Below, piece by piece: positions 23,689 through 30,876 of a stretch of DNA of 64,000 bases. Where the stretch lies: assembly GCA_963666865.1 (NCBI GenBank), contig OY763072.1, positions 4,340,001 through 4,404,000 on the forward strand, read 5' to 3'. The position numbers and the translations under genes are program-made. The notes below the pieces were generated by a model. The model was not told the DNA's origin. It made no database searches and saw only the letters and a program-made list of their open reading frames with translations. This stretch comes from Bin87 sp963666865 (GTDB lineage: Bacteria; Chloroflexota; Dehalococcoidia; Lucifugimonadales; UBA3495). Position 1 is the first letter of the stretch. Every line of letters begins with the position of its first letter.

Positions 23689-25047
23689 ATGCACGCCCAG
23701 CCAGCCGAACACGTAAACCCCCTGATGCGGGCCATCGACCTCCTCCAGGAGTTCTCGATCCCGCTGATCCTGGGCGTAATCATGGGGCTGATCGCGGCCA
23801 ACATGGCCTATCACTGGTACGAGGGGCTGGTGCATTTCCGTCCCTTCGGGGACGATGCCTACGTCTTCGGGCACAAGTTGGACTTGCACTTCATCATCAA
23901 CGGGATGTTCATGTGCCTGTTCTTTGGCATCGCCGCCAAGGAAATTGCGGAGTCCACGCTGCCGGGTGGCGTTTTGAATCCGCTGCGGCGGGCCATCAAT
24001 CCCCTGATCGGCACGCTGGGCGGCGTGTTCGGCCCGGCCGGCCTGTACCTGCTGCTGGCCTGGGTTATCTACGGCGGGACGGCCGATTTCGGCGCGGTGG
24101 CCAACGGCTGGGCGATACCGACGGCCACCGACATAGCGCTGGCCTGGCTGGTGGCGCGGGTGGTGTTCGGGCCGCTGCATCCGGCGGTAAACTTCCTGCT
24201 GCTGCTGGCCGTGGTGGACGACGCCATCGGGCTGGTCATCATCGCCGTTTTCTATCCCGACCCGCATCATCCGGTGGAACCGATCTGGCTGCTGCTGGTG
24301 GTCGGAGGCATGGCGGCGGCCTATGCGCTGCGGCGGCTCCGCGTCCGCTGGTGGCCGGCGTATATCCTGGTGGGCGGCGCGCTTTCCTGGAGCGGAATGG
24401 CGAAAGCGGGAGTGGAGCCGGCGTTGGCGTTGGCGCCCATCGTGCCCTTCCTGCCCCATTCGAGCCACCACGCCGACCCGCACACTCAAGAAATGAGTTC
24501 GCACGAGACCCGTTCCCATGAAGTTGGGGGGGCGCCGCATCCCCACGCCACCACGGTTGTCGAGCATTCCACACACAGTGTGCTGGAACAGTTCGAGCGC
24601 CAGCTGAAGCTGTTTGTTGACTTCGGGCTGTTCTTCTTCGCATTTGCCAACGCGGGGGTAGCATTCTCCAACATCGGCTGGGTTACGTTGATGGTGCTGC
24701 TGTCGCTGATTGTAGGCAAAGCCGTCGGCGTTACGCTGTTTTCGTGGGTGGCAGAGCGGATGGGATTCCCACTGCCGGATGGGATGTCGCTGCGGCATCT
24801 GCCGGTGATCGGCATAATCGCGGGCCTGGGTTTGACGGTGGCGTTGTTCGTCGCGGGCAAGGCATTTCCCGAAGGATCGGCCTTCGAAGATCCCGGCAAG
24901 ATGGGAGCGGTGTTCAGCATCGGCGCGGCCCTGGTGGCGTACCTCTTGGGCAAGATCCTGTACGTCCGGCAAGAAGGCTTAAAGGCGAAGCTTGAGTTCC
25001 CGTGGAGCCGTCGCCACGACAAGATTACGAGCAGTACGGATGACTAA
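23689..25047 (+). CDS. nhaA: Na+/H+ antiporter NhaA with a histidine-rich loop
   Basis: 452 residues, about 11-12 membrane helices. NhaA landmarks: G-G-V-F-G-P-A-G-L-Y, I-P-T-A-T-D-I-A-L-A-W (the crossed helix IV with the Asp), V-V-D-D-A-I-G-L-V-I-I (the ion-binding Asp pair) and G-L-G-L-T-V-A-L-F-V in helix XI. Between about residues 248 and 295 is an insertion with ten His in some 42 residues. E. coli NhaA lacks it. It could bind metal or act in pH sensing; this is inference. The gene appears monocistronic. Confidence 0.92.
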   Translation: MHAQPAEHVNPLMRAIDLLQEFSIPLILGVIMGLIAANMAYHWYEGLVHFRPFGDDAYVFGHKLDLHFIINGMFMCLFFGIAAKEIAESTLPGGVLNPLRRAINPLIGTLGGVFGPAGLYLLLAWVIYGGTADFGAVANGWAIPTATDIALAWLVARVVFGPLHPAVNFLLLLAVVDDAIGLVIIAVFYPDPHHPVEPIWLLLVVGGMAAAYALRRLRVRWWPAYILVGGALSWSGMAKAGVEPALALAPIVPFLPHSSHHADPHTQEMSSHETRSHEVGGAPHPHATTVVEHSTHSVLEQFERQLKLFVDFGLFFFAFANAGVAFSNIGWVTLMVLLSLIVGKAVGVTLFSWVAERMGFPLPDGMSLRHLPVIGIIAGLGLTVALFVAGKAFPEGSAFEDPGKMGAVFSIGAALVAYLLGKILYVRQEGLKAKLEFPWSRRHDKITSSTDD

Positions 25048-25074
25048 TCGCGACCGGATAAGGAGAACACTGGC

Positions 25075-25368
25075 ATGGCATTGATTGGCGTATTGACGCA
25101 CCACTGGGCCAAAGCGGACAAGGTAGCGGAAGCAAAGGCGCTGCTGGACCGCAATGGAGAAGCGCAGAGCCACGCACCCGGTTTCGGCGCGCGTCAGACT
25201 TTCATATCGCTGTCCGACCCGACGAAGATTTCCACGCTGGTGACGTGGGACAGTAACGAAATCTACGACGCCTGGCGAGCCAGCCCGGAGCGGGCGGTGG
25301 CAATGGCGGGCGCGGAAGAGCTATGGTCGCAACCGCCGGAGTCCGAGCGGTTCGAGATGCAGGACTAG
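25075..25368 (+). CDS. Antibiotic-biosynthesis-monooxygenase-like (ABM/dimeric alpha-beta barrel) protein
   Basis: 97 residues with the ferredoxin-like beta-alpha-beta pattern of small dimeric alpha-beta barrel proteins: I-G-V-L-T-H-H-W, a Lys/Ala helix (K-V-A-E-A-K-A-L-L-D-R), P-G-F-G-A-R-Q-T and S-T-L-V-T-W-D-S. No catalytic motif can be named. RBS AAGGAGAAC precedes ATG 25075. Confidence 0.65.
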   Translation: MALIGVLTHHWAKADKVAEAKALLDRNGEAQSHAPGFGARQTFISLSDPTKISTLVTWDSNEIYDAWRASPERAVAMAGAEELWSQPPESERFEMQD

Positions 25369-25388
25369 CCCGCAGGGTCTTGGGGTCG

Positions 25389-25422
25389 CTCGTAGGGGCG
25401 AGGCATGCCTCGCCCCTACGAG
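25389..25422. repeat. Perfect 34-bp palindrome overlapping a stop codon
   Basis: CTCGTAGGGGCGAGGCA and its exact complement. The minus-strand gene from 26396 ends in TAG at 25418-25416, which is the GTAG of the palindrome arm. The centre (GGCATGCC) differs from the other copies but is still self-complementary. Confidence 0.92.
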
Positions 25423-26396
25423 ACCAAACCCGATATATCAATACGCTCCGCAAGCAAGTCGGCCATCCGCTCCGCCTTGTGCGGCAGGTGAGGCACGGCG
25501 ACGTCCAGCAAACCTCCCACGGCGTCAGCGGTGGCTACCGTGCCCTGGTCCACCAGCAGCACCGGGACCTCGCGCTTGCGGGCCTCCACGCGGATGTACT
25601 CGGTGGGTCGGGACCCGCCGGTGAGGACGAGGCAGCGGGTGTCCTGCATCAGCGAGGCCATTTGGATATCGGGCCGCTCGGCGCGGGTGATCACGGCCTG
25701 GTGGGAGTAGCGGCCGAAGTAACCGGCGCCGGAGTCCATGATGTTGCCACCGATGAGGAAACGGTCAACCCACCCGTCGGCGTCGGCGGGTTCCAGTTCC
25801 CAGCGTCCGTCCAGTTCCTGAGCCAGCTGGGTCATGGTGAGGGACAGCATGGGTCGGTCTTCGGGCAGGGCCGCAATCACCGGGACAGCGGCAGCAGCGA
25901 CCTCGGCAAGAATGTCGCTCACCTGTTGCGTCCGGTAGCGGGGCGCCTGGTTGACGATGACCCCGGCCAGGCGGTCGCCCAGGGTGGCCACGCTGCTGGA
26001 GATTGAGACTGCGGACAGGCCCGCATCGTACCCGAAAATGGCAACGACCCGGGCGGAAAGCCGTTCGGCCAGGCCCCGCGTCACCGGCGACGCGATGCCC
26101 TGACCACCGGAAGGGGTCGGAACCTCCGCAACGACGTGTTCGCTGATGCCAGTGAGGGAGCGCACGGCGCTGGCGGCGGCATCGAGGGCGGCGTCATCCT
26201 CTGGGGAAGTGACCGCCACACCGCCCCGAAAGTTCCCCGCGAAATAAACGCTGTCGGGATCGGCACGCCCCACCTGGGACAGAGGTTTGCAAGCGGAGAC
26301 GGAAGCGCCGGAGCGGGCGATGAGGGTCGCTAACCCCGCCGCAATGGAGGTCTTGCCGGCGCCGGGTCCGTGGGATGCTACGAGAAGAATGGCCAT
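25416..26396 (-). CDS. BioD-like/DRTGG protein resembling the phosphotransacetylase N-terminal region
   Basis: 326 residues. The N-terminal half is a dethiobiotin-synthetase-like P-loop domain with S-H-G-P-G-A-G-K-T-S-I-A. The C-terminal half carries a DRTGG-type domain (I-M-D-S-G-A-G-Y-F, L-V-L-T-G-G-S-R-P-T, V-L-L-V-D-Q-G-T-V). The same two-domain arrangement forms the regulatory N-terminal part of long Pta enzymes, but no acetyltransferase domain follows. Stand-alone versions may sense a nucleotide or acyl metabolite. The stop lies in the palindrome at 25389. Confidence 0.75.
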   Translation of the reverse strand: MAILLVASHGPGAGKTSIAAGLATLIARSGASVSACKPLSQVGRADPDSVYFAGNFRGGVAVTSPEDDAALDAAASAVRSLTGISEHVVAEVPTPSGGQGIASPVTRGLAERLSARVVAIFGYDAGLSAVSISSSVATLGDRLAGVIVNQAPRYRTQQVSDILAEVAAAAVPVIAALPEDRPMLSLTMTQLAQELDGRWELEPADADGWVDRFLIGGNIMDSGAGYFGRYSHQAVITRAERPDIQMASLMQDTRCLVLTGGSRPTEYIRVEARKREVPVLLVDQGTVATADAVGGLLDVAVPHLPHKAERMADLLAERIDISGLVS

Positions 26397-26425
26397 TGGG
26401 TATGGGTGGATATTATGGCCGAGGC

Positions 26426-26725
26426 TTACTCGGGGCTAACCGGAACGCGAAAGATGGGTTGGCCATCGGCATCGTGAGAGTGGTTGGCAAGGGCGAGCAG
26501 AAGCTGCTGGTTGCCGCGGCGGATTTCTTCGAGCAACTCGGCCCGTTGATTGCGCATTTCTTCACACATCTCGCGCATTTCGTCAGCCAGTTGGTCAACC
26601 CTGTTTTCCAGATGACCAACCCGGTTGCTGAGCTTGCCCAGCCAGAAAAACCCGCCTCCGATGAGTGCGAACAGAGTGATTAAGCTGATTACCGCTCCGG
26701 CAACGGCTGGGTCAATACTGATCAT
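26426..26725 (-). CDS. Small single-span membrane protein with coiled coil
   Basis: 99 residues: one hydrophobic helix (about residues 8-30), then a heptad-patterned helix (N-R-V-G-H-L-E-N-R-V-D-Q-L-A-D-E-M) rich in Glu/Arg, and a short polar tail. RBS GGGGGAGG precedes ATG 26725. No family assigned; similar small proteins are common in this kind of genome. Confidence 0.6.
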   Translation of the reverse strand: MISIDPAVAGAVISLITLFALIGGGFFWLGKLSNRVGHLENRVDQLADEMREMCEEMRNQRAELLEEIRRGNQQLLLALANHSHDADGQPIFRVPVSPE

Positions 26726-26762
26726 GGTACGTACCTCCCCCTATGCGGACTTCTGCGAATCC

Positions 26763-27464
26763 CTAGTAATCGTCCACCCGGTTCTCGATAAACGTTGGAT
26801 CGAAGCCGGGCGGGAAGTTGGTGCTATCGTCCCATTTGCCCATGGTCATATCGCAGCGGTGGAGGCTGGCCTTGTTGAAGTTGGCTCCCCTCATGTCGGT
26901 CATGATCCACATGGAGTCACGGATCTTGGCGTTGGTGAAATCGGCGCCCTGCATGATGGCGCGGCTGACGTCGGCGCCGTTCAGATTGGCGCCCTGCCAG
27001 TTAGAGTCCGTCAAGTTGGCGGAGCGGAGGTCAACCTCGATGGCGGTGGTCTGGCTGGCATCTGCGCCGGTGAGGTCGGCGCTGAGGAAGGAGGCGCGGT
27101 TGAAGCGGGACCACTGGAGGATAGCCTCCTGCATATTGGACTGTTTGAGGTCGGCCCAGAAAAGGTTGACGTTGCGCAGAATGGTGGTGGCCATCTGCGC
27201 CGAGGCGAGGGTGGCCCCGTACATATCGGCTCCGGTGAAGTCGGCGGAGCGCAGGTCGGCGCGAGCGAAGTTGGCCTTGGTCAGCCTGGCGTCGCAGAGC
27301 ATCGCGCCGCGCAGGTCGGAACCGCGCAGGTCAATGGCGGCCAGATCCAGCCCCTTCAGGTCGGCGATGCGCAGGTCCAGTTGGGTATCGGGATTCTCGG
27401 CGCGCCAGGTGTCCAGGGCAGCTTTGCCGTCGCGGACGATGGCGACGTGTTCGGGATTAGCCAT
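26763..27464 (-). CDS. Pentapeptide-repeat protein
   Basis: 233 residues. From about residue 28 onward nearly every fifth residue fits A-(D/N)-L-x-x or A-x-F-x-x (A-D-L-K-G-L, G-S-D-L-R-G-A, A-N-F-A-R-A-D-L-R-S-A). This predicts a right-handed quadrilateral beta-helix. The function of such proteins varies (DNA mimicry, scaffolding) and cannot be inferred here. The start is one base after the stop of the SelW-like gene, so the two are coupled. Confidence 0.88.
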   Translation of the reverse strand: MANPEHVAIVRDGKAALDTWRAENPDTQLDLRIADLKGLDLAAIDLRGSDLRGAMLCDARLTKANFARADLRSADFTGADMYGATLASAQMATTILRNVNLFWADLKQSNMQEAILQWSRFNRASFLSADLTGADASQTTAIEVDLRSANLTDSNWQGANLNGADVSRAIMQGADFTNAKIRDSMWIMTDMRGANFNKASLHRCDMTMGKWDDSTNFPPGFDPTFIENRVDDY

Positions 27465-27776
27465 TTATCCTCGGGCGGCCATCATCTCGTCTTCGACGTC
27501 GAAGACACGTTCCGCAATGACCATTTTCAGTTCGTTGACCTTCTGATAGCTGGGATATTCGGCCTCTTCCTCAAAGCGGTCGAAGATCTTTGCGCCGTCC
27601 AGGTAAATCTCGAAGCGGCCCCGGTCGGATGGGGTCAGCTTGACCGCGACGTCTCCCACGTTTTGGGAGCGCCAGAACTCTATCGCCAGCCACGTGGCGA
27701 GGCCGTGGTAGCCTCAAGGCACGCAATAGACGATGTCCACTTCGACTTTGCCGAACTCGGACCTGGTCATTGTCAT
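27465..27776 (-). CDS. SelT/SelW/SelH (Rdx) family selenoprotein with in-frame UGA
   Basis: Read from ATG 27776 with the TGA at 27716-27714 as selenocysteine, the product is 103 residues. It begins M-T-M-T-R-S-E-F-G-K-V-E-V-D-I-V-Y, then C-V-P-U-G-Y at residues 18-23, the C-x-x-U redox motif of Rdx selenoproteins. W-L-A-I-E-F-W, G-R-F-E-I-Y-L-D-G and the C-terminal helix follow, all in one frame. GGAG is 9 bases upstream of the ATG. After the TGA, CCACG and CGTGG can form a stem about 7 bases downstream, in the position of a bacterial SECIS. Without readthrough only the last ~64 residues would be open. Expected role: thioredoxin-like redox protein. Confidence 0.85.
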
Positions 27777-27811
27777 TATGATTGCTCCGTTCTGTTCTGG
27801 ATGTTCGCAAC

Positions 27812-27839
27812 GTAGGGGCGAATAATTATTCGCCCCTAC
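27812..27839. repeat. Perfect 28-bp palindrome, GTAGGGGCGA arms
   Basis: GTAGGGGCGAATAA and its exact complement, between the SelW-like gene start and the end of the MaoC-like gene (stop at 27846). It shares arms and centre with 22735. Confidence 0.9.
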
Positions 27840-27845
27840 ACGGGG

Positions 27846-28265
27846 TTACACGCGGGCGCTGGCCTGGCCGACGGCGGTTTTGTCGCCGTTCTGGTTTTCG
27901 CAGTACACGTCAACGGTTACCAGCGTGGTGCCGTCGTCCTGAGGCTGGCGGCTGTTGACCTGGCCGTGGACGGTTACGGTGTCGCCGTGCTTGACCGGGC
28001 GCAGGAACTTGAGGTTGACGTTGCCGGAGCGGTGGAAAGCGTCGCCGCCGATGAACTTGCGCATGGCCTCGGTGCAGAAGGCGATGCTCATGCGCCCCGA
28101 CGCGATGGCGTAGGTGGTTCCCAGGCGCTTGGAGGCCAGCTCCGGGTCGTTGTGGATGTTGGCCCGGTTCAGGATGCCGCAGGCTTCAAACTGGTTGATG
28201 ACGTCCTGGGTGATGTGCTTGCTGATGACGGGCAGCGTTTCGCTGTCTAGCCTTGGGGATGCCAT
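27846..28265 (-). CDS. MaoC-like hot-dog dehydratase subunit
   Basis: 139 residues with the hot-dog fold pattern: helix H-I-T-Q-D-V-I-N-Q-F, then a beta sheet with F-L-R-P-V-K-H-G-D-T-V-T-V and V-D-V-Y-C-E-N-Q-N-G. The typical D-x-N-P-x-H dehydratase motif is replaced by I-H-N-D-P-E-L-A, so catalysis is uncertain. It overlaps the upstream hot-dog gene by 19 bases. In two-subunit MaoC/FAS1-like dehydratases the two halves form a heterodimer acting on an enoyl- or hydroxyacyl-CoA. Confidence 0.8.
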   Translation of the reverse strand: MASPRLDSETLPVISKHITQDVINQFEACGILNRANIHNDPELASKRLGTTYAIASGRMSIAFCTEAMRKFIGGDAFHRSGNVNLKFLRPVKHGDTVTVHGQVNSRQPQDDGTTLVTVDVYCENQNGDKTAVGQASARV

Positions 28266-28672
28266 TTCTTGCCCAACTCCTCGGGTTTCTTGATCTGGTA
28301 GGTGCGCATTTTTTCGATGATCCGCCCGTCCTCGTCGGTGGCGGTGGCCTCTATTACCAGGTAGGGCTTCTCGCGGCGGACGTACTTGTCGTGGATCCGG
28401 CCGGTGACGCGGATTTTCTTGCCGGGAATGGGCGGGTTGAACAGGTCGATCTCGTTGCCGGCGTTGATGCTGCCGGTCTGGTCGTCGTAGGCCAGGGCCA
28501 GGGAGGTGGCGTCGTGCTTCACGGCGATGGTGGGAAACACGGCGTCGGGGTCGTCCACGGCGCGGCGGTAGAGGTCCACCATTTCCTGGGTGAGCAGGTA
28601 CTCGTAGGAGCCCAGCTCCTCACCAATCTGGACCTCGTCGTAATCGAAGAGGGGAAGTTCCTGTTCTGCCAT
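28247..28672 (-). CDS. FAS1-like/MaoC N-terminal hot-dog protein
   Basis: 141 residues. The start (F-D-Y-D-E-V-Q-I-G-E-E-L) and middle (T-Q-E-M-V-D-L-Y, P-I-P-G-K-K-I-R-V-T-G-R) match the N-terminal dehydratase half of MaoC-type proteins. It is the first gene of a two-gene operon with its own promoter, and overlaps the second hot-dog gene, so a heterodimeric dehydratase is likely. Substrate unknown. Confidence 0.8.
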   Translation of the reverse strand: MAEQELPLFDYDEVQIGEELGSYEYLLTQEMVDLYRRAVDDPDAVFPTIAVKHDATSLALAYDDQTGSINAGNEIDLFNPPIPGKKIRVTGRIHDKYVRREKPYLVIEATATDEDGRIIEKMRTYQIKKPEELGKKWHPQG

Positions 28673-28712
28673 AATGGGACACTCCCAGTATCGGTTGCAT
28701 GGGTGGCACTAA

Positions 28713-28741
28713 CGATACCGCAGCGGTGGGCGGGCGTCAAT
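28713..28741 (-). promoter_or_regulatory. Promoter of the MaoC-like operon
   Basis: On the minus strand TTGACG (28741-28736) and TATCGT (28718-28713) are exactly 17 bases apart, 41 bases before ATG 28672. Confidence 0.7.
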
Positions 28742-28747
28742 TGGGGC

Positions 28748-28919
28748 TGATTCCCCCAGGGCAATCGCACCATCACCGTCATTCCCGCGAAAGCGGGAAT
28801 CCAGTGACTGAATTCGTTAACTTTGTTTCCGCTTCCTGCATTGTGCGACTTCTGGACTCCTGCTTGCGCAGGAGTGACGGGCGAGTAGTCTATGACGCGA
28901 TCGCCCTGCTGATTCCCCG
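28748..28919. mobile_element. MITE-like element with 10-bp target duplication
   Basis: The element spans 28758-28909. Its ends are CAGGGCAATCGC and, in inverse, CAGGGCGATCGC. It is flanked by a perfect direct repeat CTGATTCCCC (28748-28757 and 28910-28919). Inside are two hairpins, CGTCATTCCCGC-GAAA-GCGGGAATCCAG and the mirror-type CTGGACTCC...GGAGTGACGG. It is non-coding and lies between the divergent promoters of the MaoC-like and ThDP operons. Confidence 0.88.
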
Positions 28920-28930
28920 GCATCGCAAAA

Positions 28931-28959
28931 TTGACCCTGTCCGTATGGGTTACTATAAT
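28931..28959 (+). promoter_or_regulatory. Promoter of the ThDP decarboxylase operon
   Basis: TTGACC (28931-28936) and TATAAT (28954-28959) with a 17-base spacer, about 87 bases before ATG 29046. It begins 12 bases after the MITE target duplication. Confidence 0.85.
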
Positions 28960-29045
28960 CGGCAGAGCCAAAGCGGTGGCGGGTCTTTGCCCAGGCAACG
29001 GAAACCGTGCCGGCTGGGTTCACTGCGTACACAAGGAGGATTTTC

Positions 29046-29564
29046 ATGGTTCAACAGCAGGCAGCGGTGCTGAGCCCGGAAGCTCTGGTAGAGGAGTTCC
29101 AGAAGAACGGCGTCACCCATGTGGTGACCATTCCCGACAGCGAGACCAACTACCTGTACGAGTTGATGAAGGACGAGCCCTGGCTGGACATCGTCCCCAC
29201 CTCGAGGGAAGGCGAGACTTTCGGCATCGCCCTGGGGTTGCTGGTCGCCGGCAAGACCCCGGTGGTCCTGATTCAGAACACGGGCATGATGGAATCGGGC
29301 GACTCCATCCGGGGCATGGTCCTGGACGCCGGGTTCCCGCTGGTAATGGTGGTGGGCTATCGTGGCTGGAACCGCCACGGCGTTATAACCGACTCGGCAG
29401 CCACCTATACCGAGCCGTTCCTGAACGCCTTCCGCATCAACTACTACCTGGTGGAGCAAGACGCCGACAGTCCGCGCATCTCCATTGCCTTCGAGGAAGC
29501 CCGGGCCACCAAGCGGCCGGTTGCCATCCTCGTGGGCGACGAATACCACGGGTTCAACCGCTAA
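29046..29564 (+). CDS. Sulfopyruvate/phosphonopyruvate decarboxylase-like, alpha subunit
   Basis: 172 residues from ATG 29046 (AAGGAGG upstream). It matches the N-terminal PYR domain of two-subunit ThDP decarboxylases. E-G-E-T-F-G-I-A-L-G contains the Glu that activates the thiamine ring, and G-L-L-V-A-G-K-T-P-V-V-L-I-Q-N-T-G and G-Y-R-G-W follow. The partner subunit with the PP-binding domain starts 13 bases downstream. The substrate is a 2-oxo acid of the sulfopyruvate or phosphonopyruvate type by family; which one is not known, as no coenzyme M or phosphonate genes are adjacent. Confidence 0.83.
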   Translation: MVQQQAAVLSPEALVEEFQKNGVTHVVTIPDSETNYLYELMKDEPWLDIVPTSREGETFGIALGLLVAGKTPVVLIQNTGMMESGDSIRGMVLDAGFPLVMVVGYRGWNRHGVITDSAATYTEPFLNAFRINYYLVEQDADSPRISIAFEEARATKRPVAILVGDEYHGFNR

Positions 29565-29577
29565 TGGAGGCAAAACA

Positions 29578-30168
29578 ATGATTCAATCCCAGGACGTATT
29601 TCGAGTCTTCCAGGAGCACCGGGGCGATGCCATCGTGATTCCCACCGGTACTTCCGGTCGCCACTGGCGGGAATTCAGCACCAACGAAAACCGGGATCTG
29701 AACATGGGCGGCGCAATGGGCCAGACCACCTCGGCGGCCCTGGGACTGGCCCTGGGACTGCCTGATGAAAAGGTGGTGCTGTTCGATTCCGAGGGCGCGC
29801 TGCTGATGAACATGGGGATACTGGCCACCATCGCCGGCAAGAAGCCGCAAAACTTCTGCCACATCCTGTTGGACAACGAGTGCTACGCTACCACCGGGGG
29901 GCAGCCGGTTCCCAACGCGCAGGAGATCAACTACGCCGGCATGGCCAAGGAATCCGGTTATACCTCTGCCTACAGCTTCGACGACCTGGAAGAGTTCGCC
30001 ACCAACGTGGAGCAAATAATGCGGGAAACCGGCCCGGTTTTCGTCGCCATCAAGGTTGTTCCGGAGATAGAGAACGAGCCAATCGGTATGCGGGTGCGTC
30101 CCCCGACCCGCAGCCGGGCCGAAACCATCCGGGACTTGCAGACCGAGTTGGGCATTAGCGCCGATTAG
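29578..30168 (+). CDS. Sulfopyruvate/phosphonopyruvate decarboxylase-like, beta subunit
   Basis: 196 residues from ATG 29578 (GGAGG at 29566-29570). It holds the ThDP-binding motif as D-S-E-G-A-L-L-M-N-M-G followed by L-L-D-N-E-C-Y. N-M-G-G-A-M-G-Q-T and G-L-A-L-G-L-P-D-E-K-V lie upstream, as in the PP domain of ComE-type subunits. With the preceding gene it would form an alpha/beta decarboxylase using two-domain active sites at the interface. Confidence 0.85.
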   Translation: MIQSQDVFRVFQEHRGDAIVIPTGTSGRHWREFSTNENRDLNMGGAMGQTTSAALGLALGLPDEKVVLFDSEGALLMNMGILATIAGKKPQNFCHILLDNECYATTGGQPVPNAQEINYAGMAKESGYTSAYSFDDLEEFATNVEQIMRETGPVFVAIKVVPEIENEPIGMRVRPPTRSRAETIRDLQTELGISAD

Positions 30169-30351
30169 TGTCAGGGGCCGGCGACGTTCCGCGGAATGTC
30201 GCGCATCCCTGCCGTTCTTAGCCACCGTGGTCCTCCTTCATCGAGTTGGCAGTTGTTCCGACAAGGATGACGCGGTGGCTTTCTTCTTGCCGCCGGGTTC
30301 CCGTTACACCCGTACGGGCGCTCTGCTGGCGCCCATTGTTGGAGACAAGCA

Positions 30352-30762
30352 ATGCCTAAGGTAATCCCGGTACCCGATGAACTCAGCCAGCCCTTCTGGG
30401 ACGCGGTGAACGAACGGCGCCTGGTCCTCCAGAACTGTACGGACTGCGACAAGCTCCAGTACCCGCCCCAGCCGGACTGCCCGGGGTGTGACGCCGGCGA
30501 TGGGCAGGAGTGGGTAGAGGTGGAAGGCAGGGGGCACATCGCCGCCTACATCGTCATCGAGGACGGCCGGCTGAACCGTCGGATGCCCGATCAACCCTAC
30601 AATCTTGCCCTAGTGACGCTGGACCAGGACCCCACGGTGAACTTCTACTCCAACCTGCCGGGCGTCCCGCCCTACGAGGTGCCGGTGGGCGCCGCCGTGG
30701 AGGTCACCTTCGAGGAAGTGGCCCCCGGTCAGTTGATACACGAGTGGCGGGTGGTGGAATAA
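30352..30762 (+). CDS. OB-fold/zinc-ribbon (DUF35) acyl-CoA-associated protein
   Basis: 136 residues. The N-terminal helix and zinc ribbon are explicit (L-Q-N-C-T-D-C-D-K-L-Q-Y-P-P then D-C-P-G-C-D), followed by an OB fold (V-E-G-R-G-H-I-A-A-Y and V-G-A-A-V-E-V-T-F). DUF35 proteins accompany SCP-x-type thiolases, probably as substrate-channelling partners, and a thiolase-like gene follows 114 bases downstream across a palindrome. Confidence 0.88.
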   Translation: MPKVIPVPDELSQPFWDAVNERRLVLQNCTDCDKLQYPPQPDCPGCDAGDGQEWVEVEGRGHIAAYIVIEDGRLNRRMPDQPYNLALVTLDQDPTVNFYSNLPGVPPYEVPVGAAVEVTFEEVAPGQLIHEWRVVE

Positions 30763-30804
30763 CCACCATTCATTGAAAATTTCGCGCTTATTCGCGGATA
30801 AGCG

Positions 30805-30832
30805 GTAGGTGCGACCGGCCGGTCGCCCCTAC
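30805..30832. repeat. 28-bp palindrome, GTAGG(G/T)GCGA arms
   Basis: GTAGGTGCGACC and its near complement around a CCGGCCGG centre; one mismatch. It lies between the DUF35 and thiolase genes. Confidence 0.8.
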
Positions 30833-30876
30833 AAACGGAAAGCATCTAAATTGCAACGCTACCAAAGGACCGGACT

